This document shows, piece after piece, positions 32,875 to 52,356 of a stretch of DNA of 64,000 bases; the first letter of the stretch is position 1, and each line of letters starts with the position of its first letter. The notes under the pieces are model-generated. The model worked only from the letters and a program-made list of their open reading frames with translations, was not told the origin of the DNA and did no database searches. The DNA comes from Persicaria tinctoria. Its lineage: Eukaryota; Streptophyta; Magnoliopsida; Caryophyllales; Polygonaceae. A program made the position numbers and the translations under genes. The stretch is taken from contig JBANSL010000003.1 of the NCBI GenBank assembly GCA_037127255.1, positions 18,541,314 through 18,605,313 on the forward strand. Direction: 5' to 3'.

Positions 32875-33915
32875 CTAAACGCTCTCATTTGAGAGGTTTT
32901 GGGCGCCGCCGGCCCCTCTAGCTCCAACCCTTCCTTGCCCTGCAGCAATATGGTTCACCATTCTTCGGTGTCCGCAACTGCCTCCGATCACCTCGGCTCT
33001 TCTCCTCCCATCGTCTTCGGTCCGCTGCTTCTCCGACAGTTGGTGGGGCTTTATGTTCCCGTTCCTTCTGCCGTCACCGTCTTGCTCGCCGCCGCTGCAA
33101 ACTCTGACCGAGCCCTTCTGAAGCCAATCACTCTGGCCCTCCGTCACCTACCATCTTTTGCCTCCTCGCCTTGCTAGCCGCCCCGGCTGCTCGCCGTCTC
33201 CCTTGGTTCACCACCGCCTTGCTCCGACCTCCGTTGTCGCCTTATCACCGGCCGATCTCCTTAGCATGTTGGGCATGCCGCCTCTGCGGGCTTCCGCCGC
33301 ATCGTTTCTTCCCCGACTTCTTTTGCATCGGTCTTTCCTTTTCGTACCCTCAAGCTTAAATAATTGGGGTTGTTGTTTCGCCCGCACTTTCAATCGTTCT
33401 CCTGTTCATAGCTCCTTTTAGTTTCCTTCTCTCGTTTTTTATCGCCTCTATTTGGGCTTATCCTTGTGGTAGTCCGCTCACGATCTAGTTATGGTCCTTG
33501 AGGGTATGAGTGCACGGGAGTTTGAATGGGCAATGATGTGGTTTGAGTTTGATTTTGTGGGTTGGTGTACTGGTATGTTCTTGTTGTGTTGCACGTTTCT
33601 TGTGAGCGGTTGATGATTTGTTATGTTCGATGACGTCGTGGTTGTGCAATCGACACCTGATGGCTCTTTTGAGTCCACAATTTGAGGTGTTCTTAGTTCC
33701 CCAGAGTTCTCTGAGTGCGTTGTCTCTTTGACCGATCGTTTCGTTTCTCTTCTGACTTGTGATTTACAACGTATGATGGCCTGTACGATCCTTGTATTTT
33801 TGTATTTTTTATGTCATTTGCTTCTGTTTTCCTTTTCTGATAGTTAGTCTATCCACTAACTTGTCCGGTCTCTCGGTTTATCTAGAGAACCATTTCTTAT
33901 CTTGCCTGAAGGAAA
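32875..33915 (+). mobile_element. GC-rich LINE-like island (tentative)
   Basis: It opens with a small foldback (CTCTCATTTGAGAG) and then a pyrimidine-rich GC tract with CGCCGCCGG and many CTCC/GCCG motifs, changing at about 33360 to a T-rich second half. ORFs on both strands are short, Pro/Ser/Arg-rich and unlike any known protein. Together with 62040-63620 it resembles 5' and 3' ends of plant L1 elements joined by internal deletion. No RT is present. Confidence 0.3.
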
Positions 33916-33916
33916 A

Positions 33917-33934
33917 GGGGGGGGGGGGGGGGGG
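33917..33934. repeat. G homopolymer, 18 nt
   Basis: Eighteen consecutive G, the longest homopolymer of the five G/C tracts. Confidence 0.9.
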
Positions 33935-34439
33935 AATTTTTGAGAACGGGATTTGATTCCAAAAAATTTAAGCACACCATCCAAAATTCCTAACGGAAAA
34001 AATACTTCATGACATGACCCGTGGACCAGCCGAATTTGCCCGTGTACCGGGTCAACCCGAGACGAATTTTCCCTCCAAAAAAAAAAAAAAGCAAAATGCG
34101 ATATTTACGAAGTCACTTTCTAAATTGCTCAGGAGAGCACCTCCCATGGCGACGTTGGTTAAGCCTCCAGAGCTCCTCACTGTTCACGATGACAGTCGCC
34201 ACTCCTATCAACATCAACAATGCTTTTCCAAGGCCCCTCCAGAAATAAATTTCATTTGAAATTTCAAAGGAAGACAAAGAATAAAATGGAATCGGTTGTA
34301 TGTCTGAATTTCACCGTTCCAGTGCGTTATCTTTGTTTTCCTCTTCTTCTACTGTCTTATTCTCAATTTCTCGCTACCTTGTTTGGCTATCGGTTTCGCT
34401 GTTTGATTATCGGAAATCAATTTGCTGGTTCCGGTACGG

Positions 34440-41000
<6,561 letters not shown>

Positions 41001-43271
41001 ATGGGTATGGGTATTGTGGTCTATCAATCTCCAAGAGTCTGCAGTTTGTTTGTATGGTTATAGAGTTGTAAGTTATTCAGATTTTTGAATTGGAATATGC
41101 ATCTTTTCTTGGTAGTTCTCTCACATGGAATGTATAAAGCAAACGCATCGTTTTGAGCTCTTTTGATTTATTTGCAATGTATAAAGAATCATACAGTTTC
41201 CATTTTGTTTCTTTCTCATATCAATTGCCTTCATCTTAATTTTGAAATGCTGATAGACTATTAATTTTTGGAGCTCTTAAACATCTTATAATAATGGCAG
41301 ATCATGCATATACATGTTTTACAACTATTTTCTCAATGAACATGTATTGAGAAATCAATTATCAATTAATTATATTAAATAGCATATAATATAATATTAA
41401 AAGCAACATATTGTTGGTTGCTTTAGGATCCAAAACTTATGTTTGACCAGCATCACATGGTGTAGGATCCGATTTAAGATAGGGAATTATTAAATAAATA
41501 TATAATCATATGTATATTTCATTTGTATAATCAATTAGAAATTGAATCTAGGTTTAAGTTATTATGTTGAGGATGACGGGTTAGGTAGGTATATTAATTA
41601 CTTTTATGTGTACATATTGACAATTAATATAAGTACTCCGTAGCTAGACTGAATTGCACTTATTGAGCTTAGCATTAATCATAAACTTGCATTATTCCTT
41701 ATTCTCATCCATGTTTGTTTGTATGGGTTGTCAGCACACTTTATCAAAAACCATGTACTTAATTTGATGTGGGGTTTCCCTGGTAATTTGATGAGGACAA
41801 TTAGTGGGTCACCTTCATTCCTCCATTATATCAAAATCAATAATAATGTAGTAGCAATTATTTTTATTTTTATTTATTAGTATTTGATAGGAAAAGGAAT
41901 TCAAAGTACCAAAAGGCTAAAAAGATTTGCAACCGTTAGGAGAATAGGGGAAAACAAAAGAAGAAACCAATTTGAGGGTGATAATAAGACATTGATACAA
42001 ACAAATGATCAATATATATTCACAATTATATAGTTCTCATGACATAATAATTTAATTTGGAATAATTTTATAAATTCCACAAAATTTAAGTTATTGAAGC
42101 TAAAATCTAGTCGAGTCTCAGTTTGAATTGAATTAAAAAAAATATGTATGGTAGTTTAAAAAGTAAACAAGTTAGAATCAAACTTTTTTTAGTTAAATTT
42201 GAACTACTAAACATACTCCCTCCGTTCCAAAATAGATGGGCTTTTACTTTTTAGCACGCTTTTTAAGGAGCGAAAAACTCTATAAAATATTACTTTTTTA
42301 ATTAAAATTTTTATACTATTTGATACTTATTACTAATAAGTACCTAATTATATAAAAAAAATTAATTAAAAAATAATATTTCATGGAGTTTTTCGCTTCT
42401 TAAAAAACGTGCTGAAAAGTAAAAGACCATCTATTTTGGAACGGAGGGAGTATATGATTACCATCGTACAAATTGAAAATTTTATTTAGATTTGTTTTTC
42501 CATATTTCCCTTTTTTTTTTTTTTTTTGTTAATACAACATATTTTAGAAAAACAATTCATCTTTTAAATTCCATAAAAGGGTGTACACCTTATTACCTTA
42601 TCAATAAAAAGAAAAGGGTGAATACAATTTTTCATCATATGATTAAAATCAAAATTAATTGAAACAAATACACATAGAAAAACAGGTTAAAAAAAAAACA
42701 TAGGGAGTCAGGGAGTGTGTGGAAGAACAAGACACTGGTCAGGAAAAAGGGTGAGCTTATGAGAGTGACCGTGAAAATGACGGAAAGTTTAAATGATAAA
42801 AAGCTCAAATCGCGGCAAAAAAGGGAGAGAGGGAGAGCGTAGTGAATAACGATGCATTTATAAAGGGAAAGAAAAACAAAAAAGGAGAGATTTTTAAACA
42901 AATCCCACGCGCAAATCGTTAACTCCCAAAGATTCTCGCGTCTTCACTGTCTCAAATTCCTCTCAATCCTCCGCATTTGGAGGGACTTTTCAATTTATTT
43001 CACCGATTTCCCCAATTAGTCATCCCTAATTCACATTTTGGATTGAGCGCCAATTCCAAATCAAAACCCTAAGCTACCATACAAGGGGTTACTTGATTCA
43101 GAATCAAACCGAATTCATGGCTTGTTTCTACTTTTTTCACCTTAATTGTGCCAGATCTGCGCATGCTTATTGCGAATTGGCCTAATCCTGCAGTTGGAAT
43201 TGGGGGTTTTGGGGTTCGATAGGTAGCGATTGAAATTAAATGCAGGAGTTGCTACCGAGGTGAGGAGGGAG
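41001..43271. other. Intergenic region and STICHEL-like upstream sequence
   Basis: Apart from the MITE at 42216-42450, I see no gene. The stretch 42880-43271, with GTCTTCACTGTCTC and several CT-rich segments, is presumably the 5' leader and proximal promoter of the next gene; no clear TATA box was assigned. Confidence 0.45.
42216..42450. mobile_element. Stowaway-like MITE, 235 bp
   Basis: The ends CTCCCTCCGTTCCAAAATAG and its complement (TTTTGGAACGGAGGGAG) lie between TA dinucleotides (42214-42215, 42451-42452). Arms GCACGCTTTTTAAGGAG pair with CTTCTTAAAAAACGTGC. It lies between the LRR kinase and the STICHEL-like gene and is closely similar to 11592-11827. Confidence 0.92.
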
Positions 43272-46200
43272 ATGTCTGGGAGCAGAGTTTATGATCCGAG
43301 CAAGCTGCATTTGAAGAAGGAGCTCACTCAAATTCGGAAAGCAGCTAGGGTTTTGCGTGATCCTGGCACTTCTTCTTCATGGATTTCGCCTCTCAGCTCG
43401 ACTAGATCCGCCGCCGCCGCTTTTTCGGCTCTCAATGCCACCGGCGCGAGGAAGACGCCGCCGCTTTCAAACGCTCATCGTCACTTTGACCTCCAAAATG
43501 CTGCAAAATCCACCGCCGACAGTAAGGAGGGTGGGAGGGAGGATAAGAGGGTGTTTCTTTATAATTGGAGGAGCAGGAATAATAAGTCCTCCAGTGAGAA
43601 AAGCTTGGTTAGGGTTGATTTAGATGGTATAAATCATAATCATGATTTTGATGGATCCTCCTCCTTTCCTGGCAGTGTCCCTAGTGGTGGTGCTAGTGTT
43701 GATGATTGTTTAAGCGATGCCAGAAATGGAGGTGGTCCTGCTGTTGATTCTAAGAGTGACACTTATGTTGATGATATTCTTCATCTTCATGATCATGGTT
43801 GTGGTCATGGCCATCGTCCAAACCATGGTCATTCCAATCACAGTGCTGGATTCAGATGCAGGGATACAAGGTTGGCGTCAATGGCATCGCCTACAACTGT
43901 CAGAAGGCCAATGGGTAAGATGAAACTTCGTAAACCCTCCTCTTCTTTAATGCAGAAGCAGAGAAGAAGAAGGCTGGAACAATTAGTTCTTGATAGGAGG
44001 TCCATAAATTCCCTGGCATTAGAGGGTGTCACCCCGTCGAATTCCCTAGGACTAAGCCAGGATGATTCTGTTAGTTTGTCTGACCAAAATGATGATACTG
44101 ATGAGTACTATAACTCCGAGGATCTAGGTCACTCTTCAGCTACGTCTCCGTTGCTTTCTAGGCTTATGCAGAAGAACTTTCCCCAATCATCTAGTAAGTT
44201 TTTGAGAGTTAGTCGAAGAGGGGACTCTTCTTATACTTACAGCACACCTGCATTGTCAACAAGTTCGTTTAATAGATATTTCAACAATAGGAATCCCAGT
44301 AATGTTGGATCATGGGACGGTACTGCAGTTTCTCTTAATGATGTGGATGATGAGGCAGAGGATCCATTGGATTTGCCTGGTCGACAAGGATGTGGGATTC
44401 CTTGTTGGTCTAGGAGAAGTACGCCCAAACACAAAGGGGGGTATGAAAGTTGTTCTCCGTCTCTATCTGATACTCTGAGGAAAAAGGGGAGCAAATTGAT
44501 TTGTGGAAACCAAAAAATTCATCATAAACGCCATCGTTCCTTATCATGCATAGGTAAGCAGAGAATCGTCTCTGGTACTGCCCAAGGACGTATCCCTCTG
44601 CTTAAAAGCCGTGATGCTGGAGCATCATCATTTGGAACAGGAAACAGTGATGACGAACTATCTACTAATTTTGGGGAGCTCGATTTAGAGGGTTTGAGTC
44701 GGTTGGATGGGAGAAGATGGTCATCTAGTTGTAGGAGTCAGGAAGGGTTAGAACTCACGGCTCTTGCTGGAGACAGCCAAGATGAAGGTGCATTGGAAAA
44801 TGGTAGGAGTTTTAGCCAGAGATATAGGCCAATATTCTTTGATGCATTGGTGGGGCAAAATATAGCGGTTCAGTCCCTCATGAATGCCATAACAAGGGAA
44901 AGGATTGCCCCAGTTTATATTTTTCAGGGTCCTCGTGGTACTGGGAAAACGTCTACTGCCAAGATCTTTGCAGCTGCTCTGAATTGTTTGGCCGCTGAAG
45001 GCACTAAACCTTGTGGGGTCTGCCAGGAATGTACTAATTTTATCTCTTCCAAAAGTAGAAATATCATGGAGGTTAATGGGACAAATAAGAAAGGAATTGA
45101 CAGTGTTAGATACTTGCTGAAAAGGTTAGCAGTGGCACCCCCGTCAGCTATCTCAAGCTACAAAGTCTTTGTTATTGATGAGTGTCATTTGTTGCCCTCC
45201 AAGACCTGGGCAGCCCTTCTTAAGTTTCTTGAAGAACCACTCCCACAAGTCGTCTTCATATTCATCACTACGGACCTTGAAAATGTGCCACGTATCGTAC
45301 TCTCAAGGTGTCAGAAACACATGTTCAACAAAATCAAAGATGTTGATATTATGACCAGATTGCAACAAATAGCAGTTGAAGAGAATTTGGAGGTTGAACC
45401 TGATGCACTGGAATTGATTGCGTTGCATGCTGATGGTTCACTTCGAGATGCAGAAACTATGTTAGAACAGCTGAGTTTGTTGGGGAAGAGAATCACTTCT
45501 ACTCTTGTGAATGAACTTGTGAGTTTACATCTTTCAAGTTTTCTTGTGTTTTCTACCTCTTGCCTTTTACTCTTGTAAATGAACTTTTGATTGCATTCAA
45601 TGAGATGGTTAATGTAACTTGCTCTATTACAACATCTTTATTTTATAGGATGTGGGTATTCAAGTTTCTTTAGAATCTCTTTGTTTCTGAAAGTCTTTAC
45701 TTTATGTTGTCATTTCTTTCTAGTGTAAATTTGTTGATCATTCTAGTTTATATAATGCACAGGTGGGAGTCGTTCCTGATGAAAGGTTGCTTGAACTTCT
45801 GGAGTTGGCTATATCATCCAATACTGCAGAGACCGTGAAAAGGGCAAGGGAATTGTTGGATTCTGGGGCTGATCCATTAGTGTTGATGTCCCAGCTTGCA
45901 AGCCTTATTATGGACATTATTGCTGGGAATTATGTCTTTGATGGTGCCCAGTGTAGCAACTCTTTTGTTGGACGAAGTTGTAAGTGCAGCTTTCATCATT
46001 CAATTAAATTTCTAGTTTTTACCGTGTTACTTAGTCATGGATTTTAGCAGTGCTTGCTGAAATAGGCGCTCAAGTATATAGAACCTGTTGGCAGCTCTTT
46101 TTCAGCATATATGGGTTTATCTTTAAAATATCGTTTCAGATAATATAAACTCTAAAAGCTGTTTAGTTTCATATTTAAACTTGGTAGTCTAGTTTTCTAC

Positions 46201-48149
46201 AAATCTAATTCGTGTTGGATAACCTGCTGAGACTGTCATGATATTAAGTCGGTATACTTTATAGTTTCATCCAATTTCATTATCCTCAGCTCGCATTCTT
46301 AGCGGTTTGTGCTAACAAATTAACTTCTTTTCAGTGTCCGAAGAAGAGTTGGAAAAGTTGAAACACGCTTTAAAACTTCTTTCCAAAGCTGAAAAGCAGT
46401 TGAGAGTTTCAAGTGAACGTTCAACATGGTTTACTGCCACACTGTTACAGCTCGGATCAGTCACTTCACCAGATTCCACTCTATCTGGGAGCAGTAGGAA
46501 GCAAAGCTCTAAAACAACCGATGAAGAACAGTCTACTGCATCCAGGGATGGTCCTGGGCATGTACAAAAATCTGATGCTCATTACCCGCCACGGAGACTA
46601 GCATCTCCTACTGCATTGCTTGACTGCAAAGGTCATTCTGGTCATCAAGAGGCTTCATCCTTATTGAAAGACAGCATCATCTCCAGTTCGAAGGCCACTC
46701 ATAGTAAACCTAGAAATAGTGTTGATACCGCATCTTCTCATGATGATATGACCGTTGGACAAATTTTATGGAGCCAGTTGGACACTGAAAAACTGGATCA
46801 TCTGTGGTTGCAGTGTACTGGGAGATGTCACTATGAGAAACTAAGGCAACTGCTTCAGAACTATGGAAAGCTCATCTCAATATCTGAAGTAGATGGTATG
46901 TATTCAATCCCTCTATTCACTTCCCTTTCTTTGCTGGTTCAAATAGGATCTTGAAGTTTAGCTTGAGAGAACTGAAAATGGTTGGCTGAAATGTGAAGAT
47001 ATTTTTAGTTTTCTGAAATTTTGACTTTTACCAATATCATATATTCAAGTTTCTTGAACTGAACTGAACATCCTTACTTTTGCAGGTGTTTTGCTCGCCT
47101 ATATTGCATTCGGAGATGAAAAGATCAAAGCCAGGGCTGAGCGTTACCTAATAAGTATTACCAACTCATTTGAAACAGTATTGAGACGTAGTGTAGAGGT
47201 TAGGATTATTGTGCTGCCGGATGGCTTAATTCCTGTAGATGATAGAGAAGCTGCTATGTCACCAGGCAGCAAGCAGATGGAACCACTCAACAAGGACGAG
47301 AACGCAGCTTCATTAAACAACTCTCCGTTGCTCGATGAGAGAGCACTGGCCCTTAAAGCCGAAGGGCATGACAAAACTGGAAGCACAAGGGAAAGGAGAA
47401 AGGAGTTACCCATGCAGAGGATAGAATCTATTATTCGCGAGCAGAGGTTGGAAACGGCATGGTTGCAAGCCGTTGAGAAGGGGACCCCCAGTTCCATGAG
47501 TCGCTTAAGACCAGAACGAAACCAGGTCCTTCCGCAAGACACTGGAGTCCATCCCCAAAATCAGGTGGAACCCATGAGCTCTATGGACTTGTCTTCCAGT
47601 CGCTGGGATGATGAGCTCAACCATGAACTCAAGGCCCTGAAAGTTGATGACAAGAAAGCATTTGAGAAGGATCAAGCTAGTAAGAGGGCCGCGCTTCCTC
47701 CCATCTCGCCTAGCTTGCTTCATCAGAGCAATTGCGGAGGCACTCTCAGCATGGAGCATCAGTGAGTGTTCCTTTTTCCTTCCTCTCTAATCTTTAAGAA
47801 GATATCGCTCCTGTACATGATGGTTCATTTTGTTCACCTTAAAACCATTTTTTTCTGTCTTGTTTTGCTAGGGGCTATGAATCATCAGGACCTGGGGGGA
47901 AAGGCTGTAACCTTCTGTTCTGTTGGAATAATACTAGACACCCTAGAAGCGCGAAGGTAAGGCTTCCTTTCAGGGTCCTTTCAACTCTTTTTGTACATTT
48001 CAGTTCCATTTCTGAAATCCAGTTTACAGCGAGCAATTCCATACATTCACACATCTTAACAGGCTAAACAGGGAACCCCAGTTCAAGAGTGCAAAGGCGG
48101 TGGGCGATTCCTCTGCTTCGGCGAATGTAGGAAGTCTAGACAGACATAA
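43272..48149 (+). CDS. STI: STICHEL / STICHEL-like protein (DNA polymerase III gamma-tau-like)
   Basis: A large plant protein related to the bacterial clamp-loader gamma/tau subunit. In Arabidopsis STICHEL controls trichome branching; no clamp-loading role is shown. Six exons close to 1,290 codons: 43272-45518, 45763-45979, 46335-46895, 47086-47761, 47872-47956, 48063-48149. The ATG at 43272 (MSGSRVYDPSKLHLKKELTQ) is chosen because it matches the family N-terminus; 43230 is an in-frame upstream ATG. A long Ser/Arg-rich N-terminal half precedes RYRPIFFDALVGQ, Walker A GPRGTGKTS (553-561), four zinc-module Cys (572, 581, 584, 587), Walker B VIDECH (Asp636), a sensor-like region (IVLSRCQ) and RDAETMLEQL. 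Then come a gamma-tau middle domain, a charged linker and a conserved Cys/Trp tail. STICHEL versus STICHEL-LIKE paralogue is not settled. Confidence 0.93.
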
Positions 48150-48627
48150 CAGCTGATTCAATAGCTAATCTTCTTATTGCAGGTTTCCCATCCCCCTTCT
48201 TTTTTGGCTATTCTTTGGTGTGTATTTGGGTTTCTTGGTTAAGGCTTAAGCCTTAACGGTTCTTTGTTAAGTTGTTTCTTTTGCAATGTAAAAATGAAAA
48301 CATTTTTTAAAAAAAATATTTACCATGTGGGTGTCTAAATATTTGGAATAACATGGTAGGTTGATGATTGGCAGCCATGGTTTTGTTACTGAGTATTATT
48401 TTGGTAATTTCAATTGATTCACTGGGTAAAGACTAAAGATCCTTTTTTTTTTGGTAAGAAAGGTAAAGATCCTTTAGTCTATAATATTTATGGTCTTTTT
48501 TTTAGGTAGTGATGTTTGGGAGAAATCCTTGCAAAGTATCATACCAAATGGAGGAGAATATCCAATGCTTTAGTTTTCTTCTATTCCCAAATACTATCCC
48601 TTTCTAAAAAAAACATGTTATTTACTA
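48150..48627. other. 3' flank of the STICHEL-like gene
   Basis: A 3' UTR-like T-rich stretch with AATGTAAAAATGAAAAC near 48284. No further gene seen. Confidence 0.45.
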
Positions 48628-48864
48628 CTCCCTCTGTTAATTAAAACTTGTCGTTTACTATTCATGCACGCTTTTCTAAAATGATAAAAACTATATAAAA
48701 TATTAACTTTTTTTAACATTTGTTTTTATAAATACATACTTAATAGTAAGAACTATGAAATTATTTTTAAAAAATATTTAAAAAGTTAATATTTTATATA
48801 GTTTTTAACACCTCAAAAAGCGTGCGTGAATAGTAAAACGTCAAGTTTTAATTAACGGAGGGAG
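48628..48864. mobile_element. Stowaway-like MITE, 237 bp
   Basis: The ends CTCCCTCTGTTAATTAAAAC and its complement (ending TTAATTAACGGAGGGAG) lie between TA (48626-48627, 48865-48866). The inverted arms continue through CTTGTCGTTTACTATTCATG, paired with CATGAATAGTAAACG-like sequence. This is a different subfamily from 11592 and 42216. A degenerate related stretch follows to about 49020. Confidence 0.88.
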
Positions 48865-49648
48865 TAGTATTTAGGTATGTTTTTCTAATAATGATAAAAA
48901 TTATTTAAAATATCAATTATTTTATTAATAAGTATGAAATCATGAAAAAATATTAATAAAAAAATTAATATTTTATATAATTTTTAGCACTTTTTTAATA
49001 TATATTAATAATAAAATAACAAGATTTTGTAGAACAAAAAGGGTATATATGTAGGGTTGGATTCCCTTCATTGCACTTTTCCCGAATCGGTTCCTTTACC
49101 TTGTGATAATAAGTTGTAATTCACGATAAAACAAATTGTTGAGTTGAAGAATCTATTTTGGATGGAGCATTTATCCTAAACCTAATTGTCACTATGTTAG
49201 ACAATAACTTCAAGATGGTCCCTATGCTAGTTAGCAAACATCATGACCAAGCTTTTAGGTGAGGCTTAACATCAACTTCTTCTCTCCAAGTTGGCCTTGT
49301 TACATCATGATTAATAGTAAGATCCGTTTCGAAACCTTAACTTATTTTTTATCTGTCACATCAGTTTAAGAGTCTCAAACCATCTTTTTACTTTTTCACC
49401 TACTTATTGGTGAGCCCGATCCAGAGCCATTAACTTATTTTTTTTTTACTCTATTCCAAAATTTTCCTCTAAATTTAAAATAGTAAATTATTATTAATTA
49501 CGTTCACAACAAATGATCAAGATCATTGCATGTGCCTGAGTCTCGAAAAAAACATGTCAGGTCCAAAGGTCGTAGGATGCAACTGCTTCTAGCTAGCACT
49601 ATGATTGGCTTAAAAAAATATATGCAAAATGAGTGTGTATGTGTAGAT
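48865..49648. other. Intergenic, AT-rich
   Basis: A decayed MITE-like stretch to about 49020, then unremarkable sequence. No ORF is supported. Confidence 0.45.
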
Positions 49649-49657
49649 AAAAATAAA

Positions 49658-50536
49658 GGGTAAATTCCTTTGGTGATCCCTAAGGGTTAGTCACTATCGG
49701 TCCCTAACCTTTTTAAGTGTTACTTTTAGTCCTTAATCTTTTAGGTATTGCTACTATTTGGTCCCCCGTCTATTTTCTAATTAAACTAAACAATAAAACT
49801 ATTTAATTTTCTAAATAAATCCAATAGAGATTAGAGAATGGTTCCGTCCAATGAATTTTAGGGGTCCCGTTCAACATTACCTTAATCTTAAAATATTTGA
49901 TTTTTTTCCGACTTGCTAATTATTAAAAAAATATTTTATGTGTAGTTTTTAACTTATTAAAAAATGTGTCAACAAGTTAAGCATCCACTATTTTGATACG
50001 AATAGAGTACTTATTACATTTACCAATCTTTCAAAAACATGTAGCACATATATTATGTAAAATAAATGTATTCCTTTAAATAGGATAATTAAAAAAATGC
50101 CCAAATAAATTTAATATAGGACTTCTTCCTATTGGATTTTAAGTCATATATTTTAACTTTTTTTAATTATGTATCAATACATATAGTATTTTCACATTAA
50201 AAACTCATTCATTGTGTGATGTTATAATTTACAAATAAATTTTTGAATATATATGTGAAAAATCTTAAAATATAATAAATTATACTCTAATACAAGAGTT
50301 TGTATTAAAATAACAAATAAAAATAGTTAATAAGGAGGCTCAATAACTAAAATAGTTTTTCATTTAGAAAAAACAATTATAAAATGTACATTTAATAAAA
50401 TGTTGGCATTTAATTGGATGGAAGGACCAATAGTAACAATATGTAAAAGGTTAGGGACTAAAGTTAACACTTAAAAAGGTTAGGGGCTGATAGTGAGTAA
50501 CCCTTAAAGGTTAGGGACTACCAAAGGAATTTACCC
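49658..50536. mobile_element. Mutator-type MITE, 879 bp, with 9-bp target duplication
   Basis: The terminal inverted repeats of about 110 bp start GGGTAAATTCCTTTGGT on each strand and include CCCTAACCTTTTTAAGTGTT. The element is flanked by a perfect 9-bp duplication AAAAATAAA (49649-49657, 50537-50545). Nine-base duplication and long inverted ends are MULE hallmarks. There is no transposase. Confidence 0.88.
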
Positions 50537-50545
50537 AAAAATAAA

Positions 50546-51430
50546 TTACATTCATTTTTTTTTCTTTTTAAAATTACAGGGCGTGCCACGTTCCTGACTC
50601 CCTGGTTGGTCTGCATGGCAACACCGACTAGGGTTTGGGTCTAAGGCAAAATGTCGTGTTTCACTCGCTAAAACAACGTCGTTTTGATGGGTGATTTGGG
50701 CAAAAAAAAACGTGGGTTAGTGCCCACAAAAGTCTCAAACGAGAGCCCGATCTTGAAACATACCTCTTCACCCAACTCATCCTCTCTTTTTTTTCCCTCT
50801 TGATGTGGCAGGTTTGGTAAGCCCAAAGACTCACCAATAAACCCTTTCTTAGCATCCTAGTTCCAAATTGAAGAGGGATATAGAGAATATAAAAATGATG
50901 TTAAATAGGTTGGTAACCGATGATCAAAATTGAATTGCTTTCTTTAAAAATTGTGAAAATTAATAGAAAAATAAACATTAGGAAATGGAAGGAGTATTTT
51001 TTTTTTCCCTCAATATATAAATACTCATTTTTTTTGGTGAGGAGAATGGAGTAAATATTAACTACAAATCATTATACAATGAATTTCTCATACTACAATA
51101 ATCAAAATTTGTTTTAGAATTTCAGATTATAATTCAATGCAATTATTTTTTCAAAAATGAATAAAAAATTCACTTCTCTCATGCTTTCTAGAAAGAATAC
51201 AATAAAGTGTGGCCCCTCTTTTCCCACCACGTATACATGAAAATAATAATGTAGGAATCAAATCACATGCCACTGTTCTCCTTATGTGTGTATATAAAAC
51301 AAGGTTTGTTTCCCACACCTTTAATTCCACGACCACACATCATTGAATTGTTCAATTCCCTCCTCCTCCTTCAACAACCAACGCCACCGCCCCTCCACCA
51401 CCTCCGGCCACCAAAGATCTCACTATTCCG
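50546..51430. other. Intergenic and FLZ-gene promoter region
   Basis: No other gene is seen. A TATA-like GTATATAAAAC at 51290-51300 lies about 135 bp upstream of the FLZ ATG, followed by a CT-rich leader with CTCCTCCTCC and CACCGCCCC motifs. Confidence 0.5.
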
Positions 51431-51614
51431 ATGGCCTCCGGCTTGTTCTATTGCGGCTCAATCGAAGAATGCCCCGTCAGCCACCACCAAGTTAGCGACT
51501 TCGAGGATGACTTCCTCGAAGCTTGCTTCTTGTGCCAAAGGTCCCTTGCCTTTAACCGCGACATCTTCATGTACAGGTTAGTTACAGTTTACACCATAAC
51601 AGGCGTTTATATTT

Positions 51615-51666
<52 letters not shown>

Positions 51667-51914
51667 AGGATTTCATCATCACTTATATTTCGTCGATTAT
51701 TAATCTTGATAGGGGGAATAGAGCGTTTTGTAGCGATGATTGTAGACAAGAACAAATTGATCACGACGAGGCTATGGAGAGGAGGAGGAACATCTCGGCG
51801 AGAGCAACGAGAAAAACCGGAAATTCTTCGTCGGCAAAACAAGCCTCTCCGAGCTCCTCCACTGCCGCCAGCGCCGCCAGATCCACGGTGGCCGGAGCAG
51901 TTAGTGTTGCCTGA
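51431..51914 (+). CDS. FLZ (FCS-like zinc finger, DUF581) protein
   Basis: A small plant zinc-finger protein. FLZ proteins bind SnRK1 kinase subunits and act as adaptors in energy and stress signalling. Two exons, 51431-51576 and 51713-51914, encode 115 aa. The intron has GT-AG borders and the split Arg codon restores the frame. The FLZ core starts at DDFLEACFLCQRSLAF (about residues 27-42) and continues across the junction to MYRGNRAFCSDDCRQEQIDH, giving the CX2C...FCS..CR arrangement. After it, MERRRN leads into a Ser/Ala-rich tail ending at a TGA. TATA-like sequence lies at 51290. The intron contains an (AT)n microsatellite. The assignment is firm; the specific FLZ member is not. Confidence 0.95.
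51618..51661. repeat. (AT)n microsatellite in the FLZ intron
   Basis: About 21 AT units occupy a third of the 136-bp intron. Confidence 0.9.
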
Positions 51915-52351
51915 TTCGATATATAGATGACGAATTTGAGGGAATAAATAATTGAGTTGATGTGTAGTGACCGAATTTGAGGTGTGATGTATAGATGACG
52001 AATCTGAATTTGGTATAAGGAATGATCTGCATATCATGTGGAGATCCAAGATGAGAGATCAATAAATTACAATTTTGTTTAATTTGTATATTATTGTTTA
52101 TTGAGATCGAATTAAATTGAAATGCATAATTAATCGATCAATTTAAAATATATGTATGGTAGTGGATCGCTCGATCGATTTGATTTATTTCTTTATTTAA
52201 ATCATAACTTCTTTTTGAATAAAATCACAAATTATACCTAAATTTACTTTGGTTAGCATGCATATTTTATAATTAGATTGATTGATTTTGATAAATTGAT
52301 TAACAATTTAATATGTTTTTGATTCGATCTTCAAAGTACATGAGTGATTTT
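51915..52351. other. 3' flank of the FLZ gene
   Basis: AT-rich sequence. The copia insertion point (52352-52356) lies about 440 bp after the stop codon. Confidence 0.5.
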
Positions 52352-52356
52352 GTAAA

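Noticed and set aside
32875..33421. Pro/Ser-rich ORFs on both strands
   Set aside because: No domain, opposite-strand shadows in GC-rich repeat-like sequence.
42635..42901. 88-codon minus-strand ORF rich in Phe and Leu
   Set aside because: It lies in AT-rich upstream sequence of the STICHEL-like gene; composition only.
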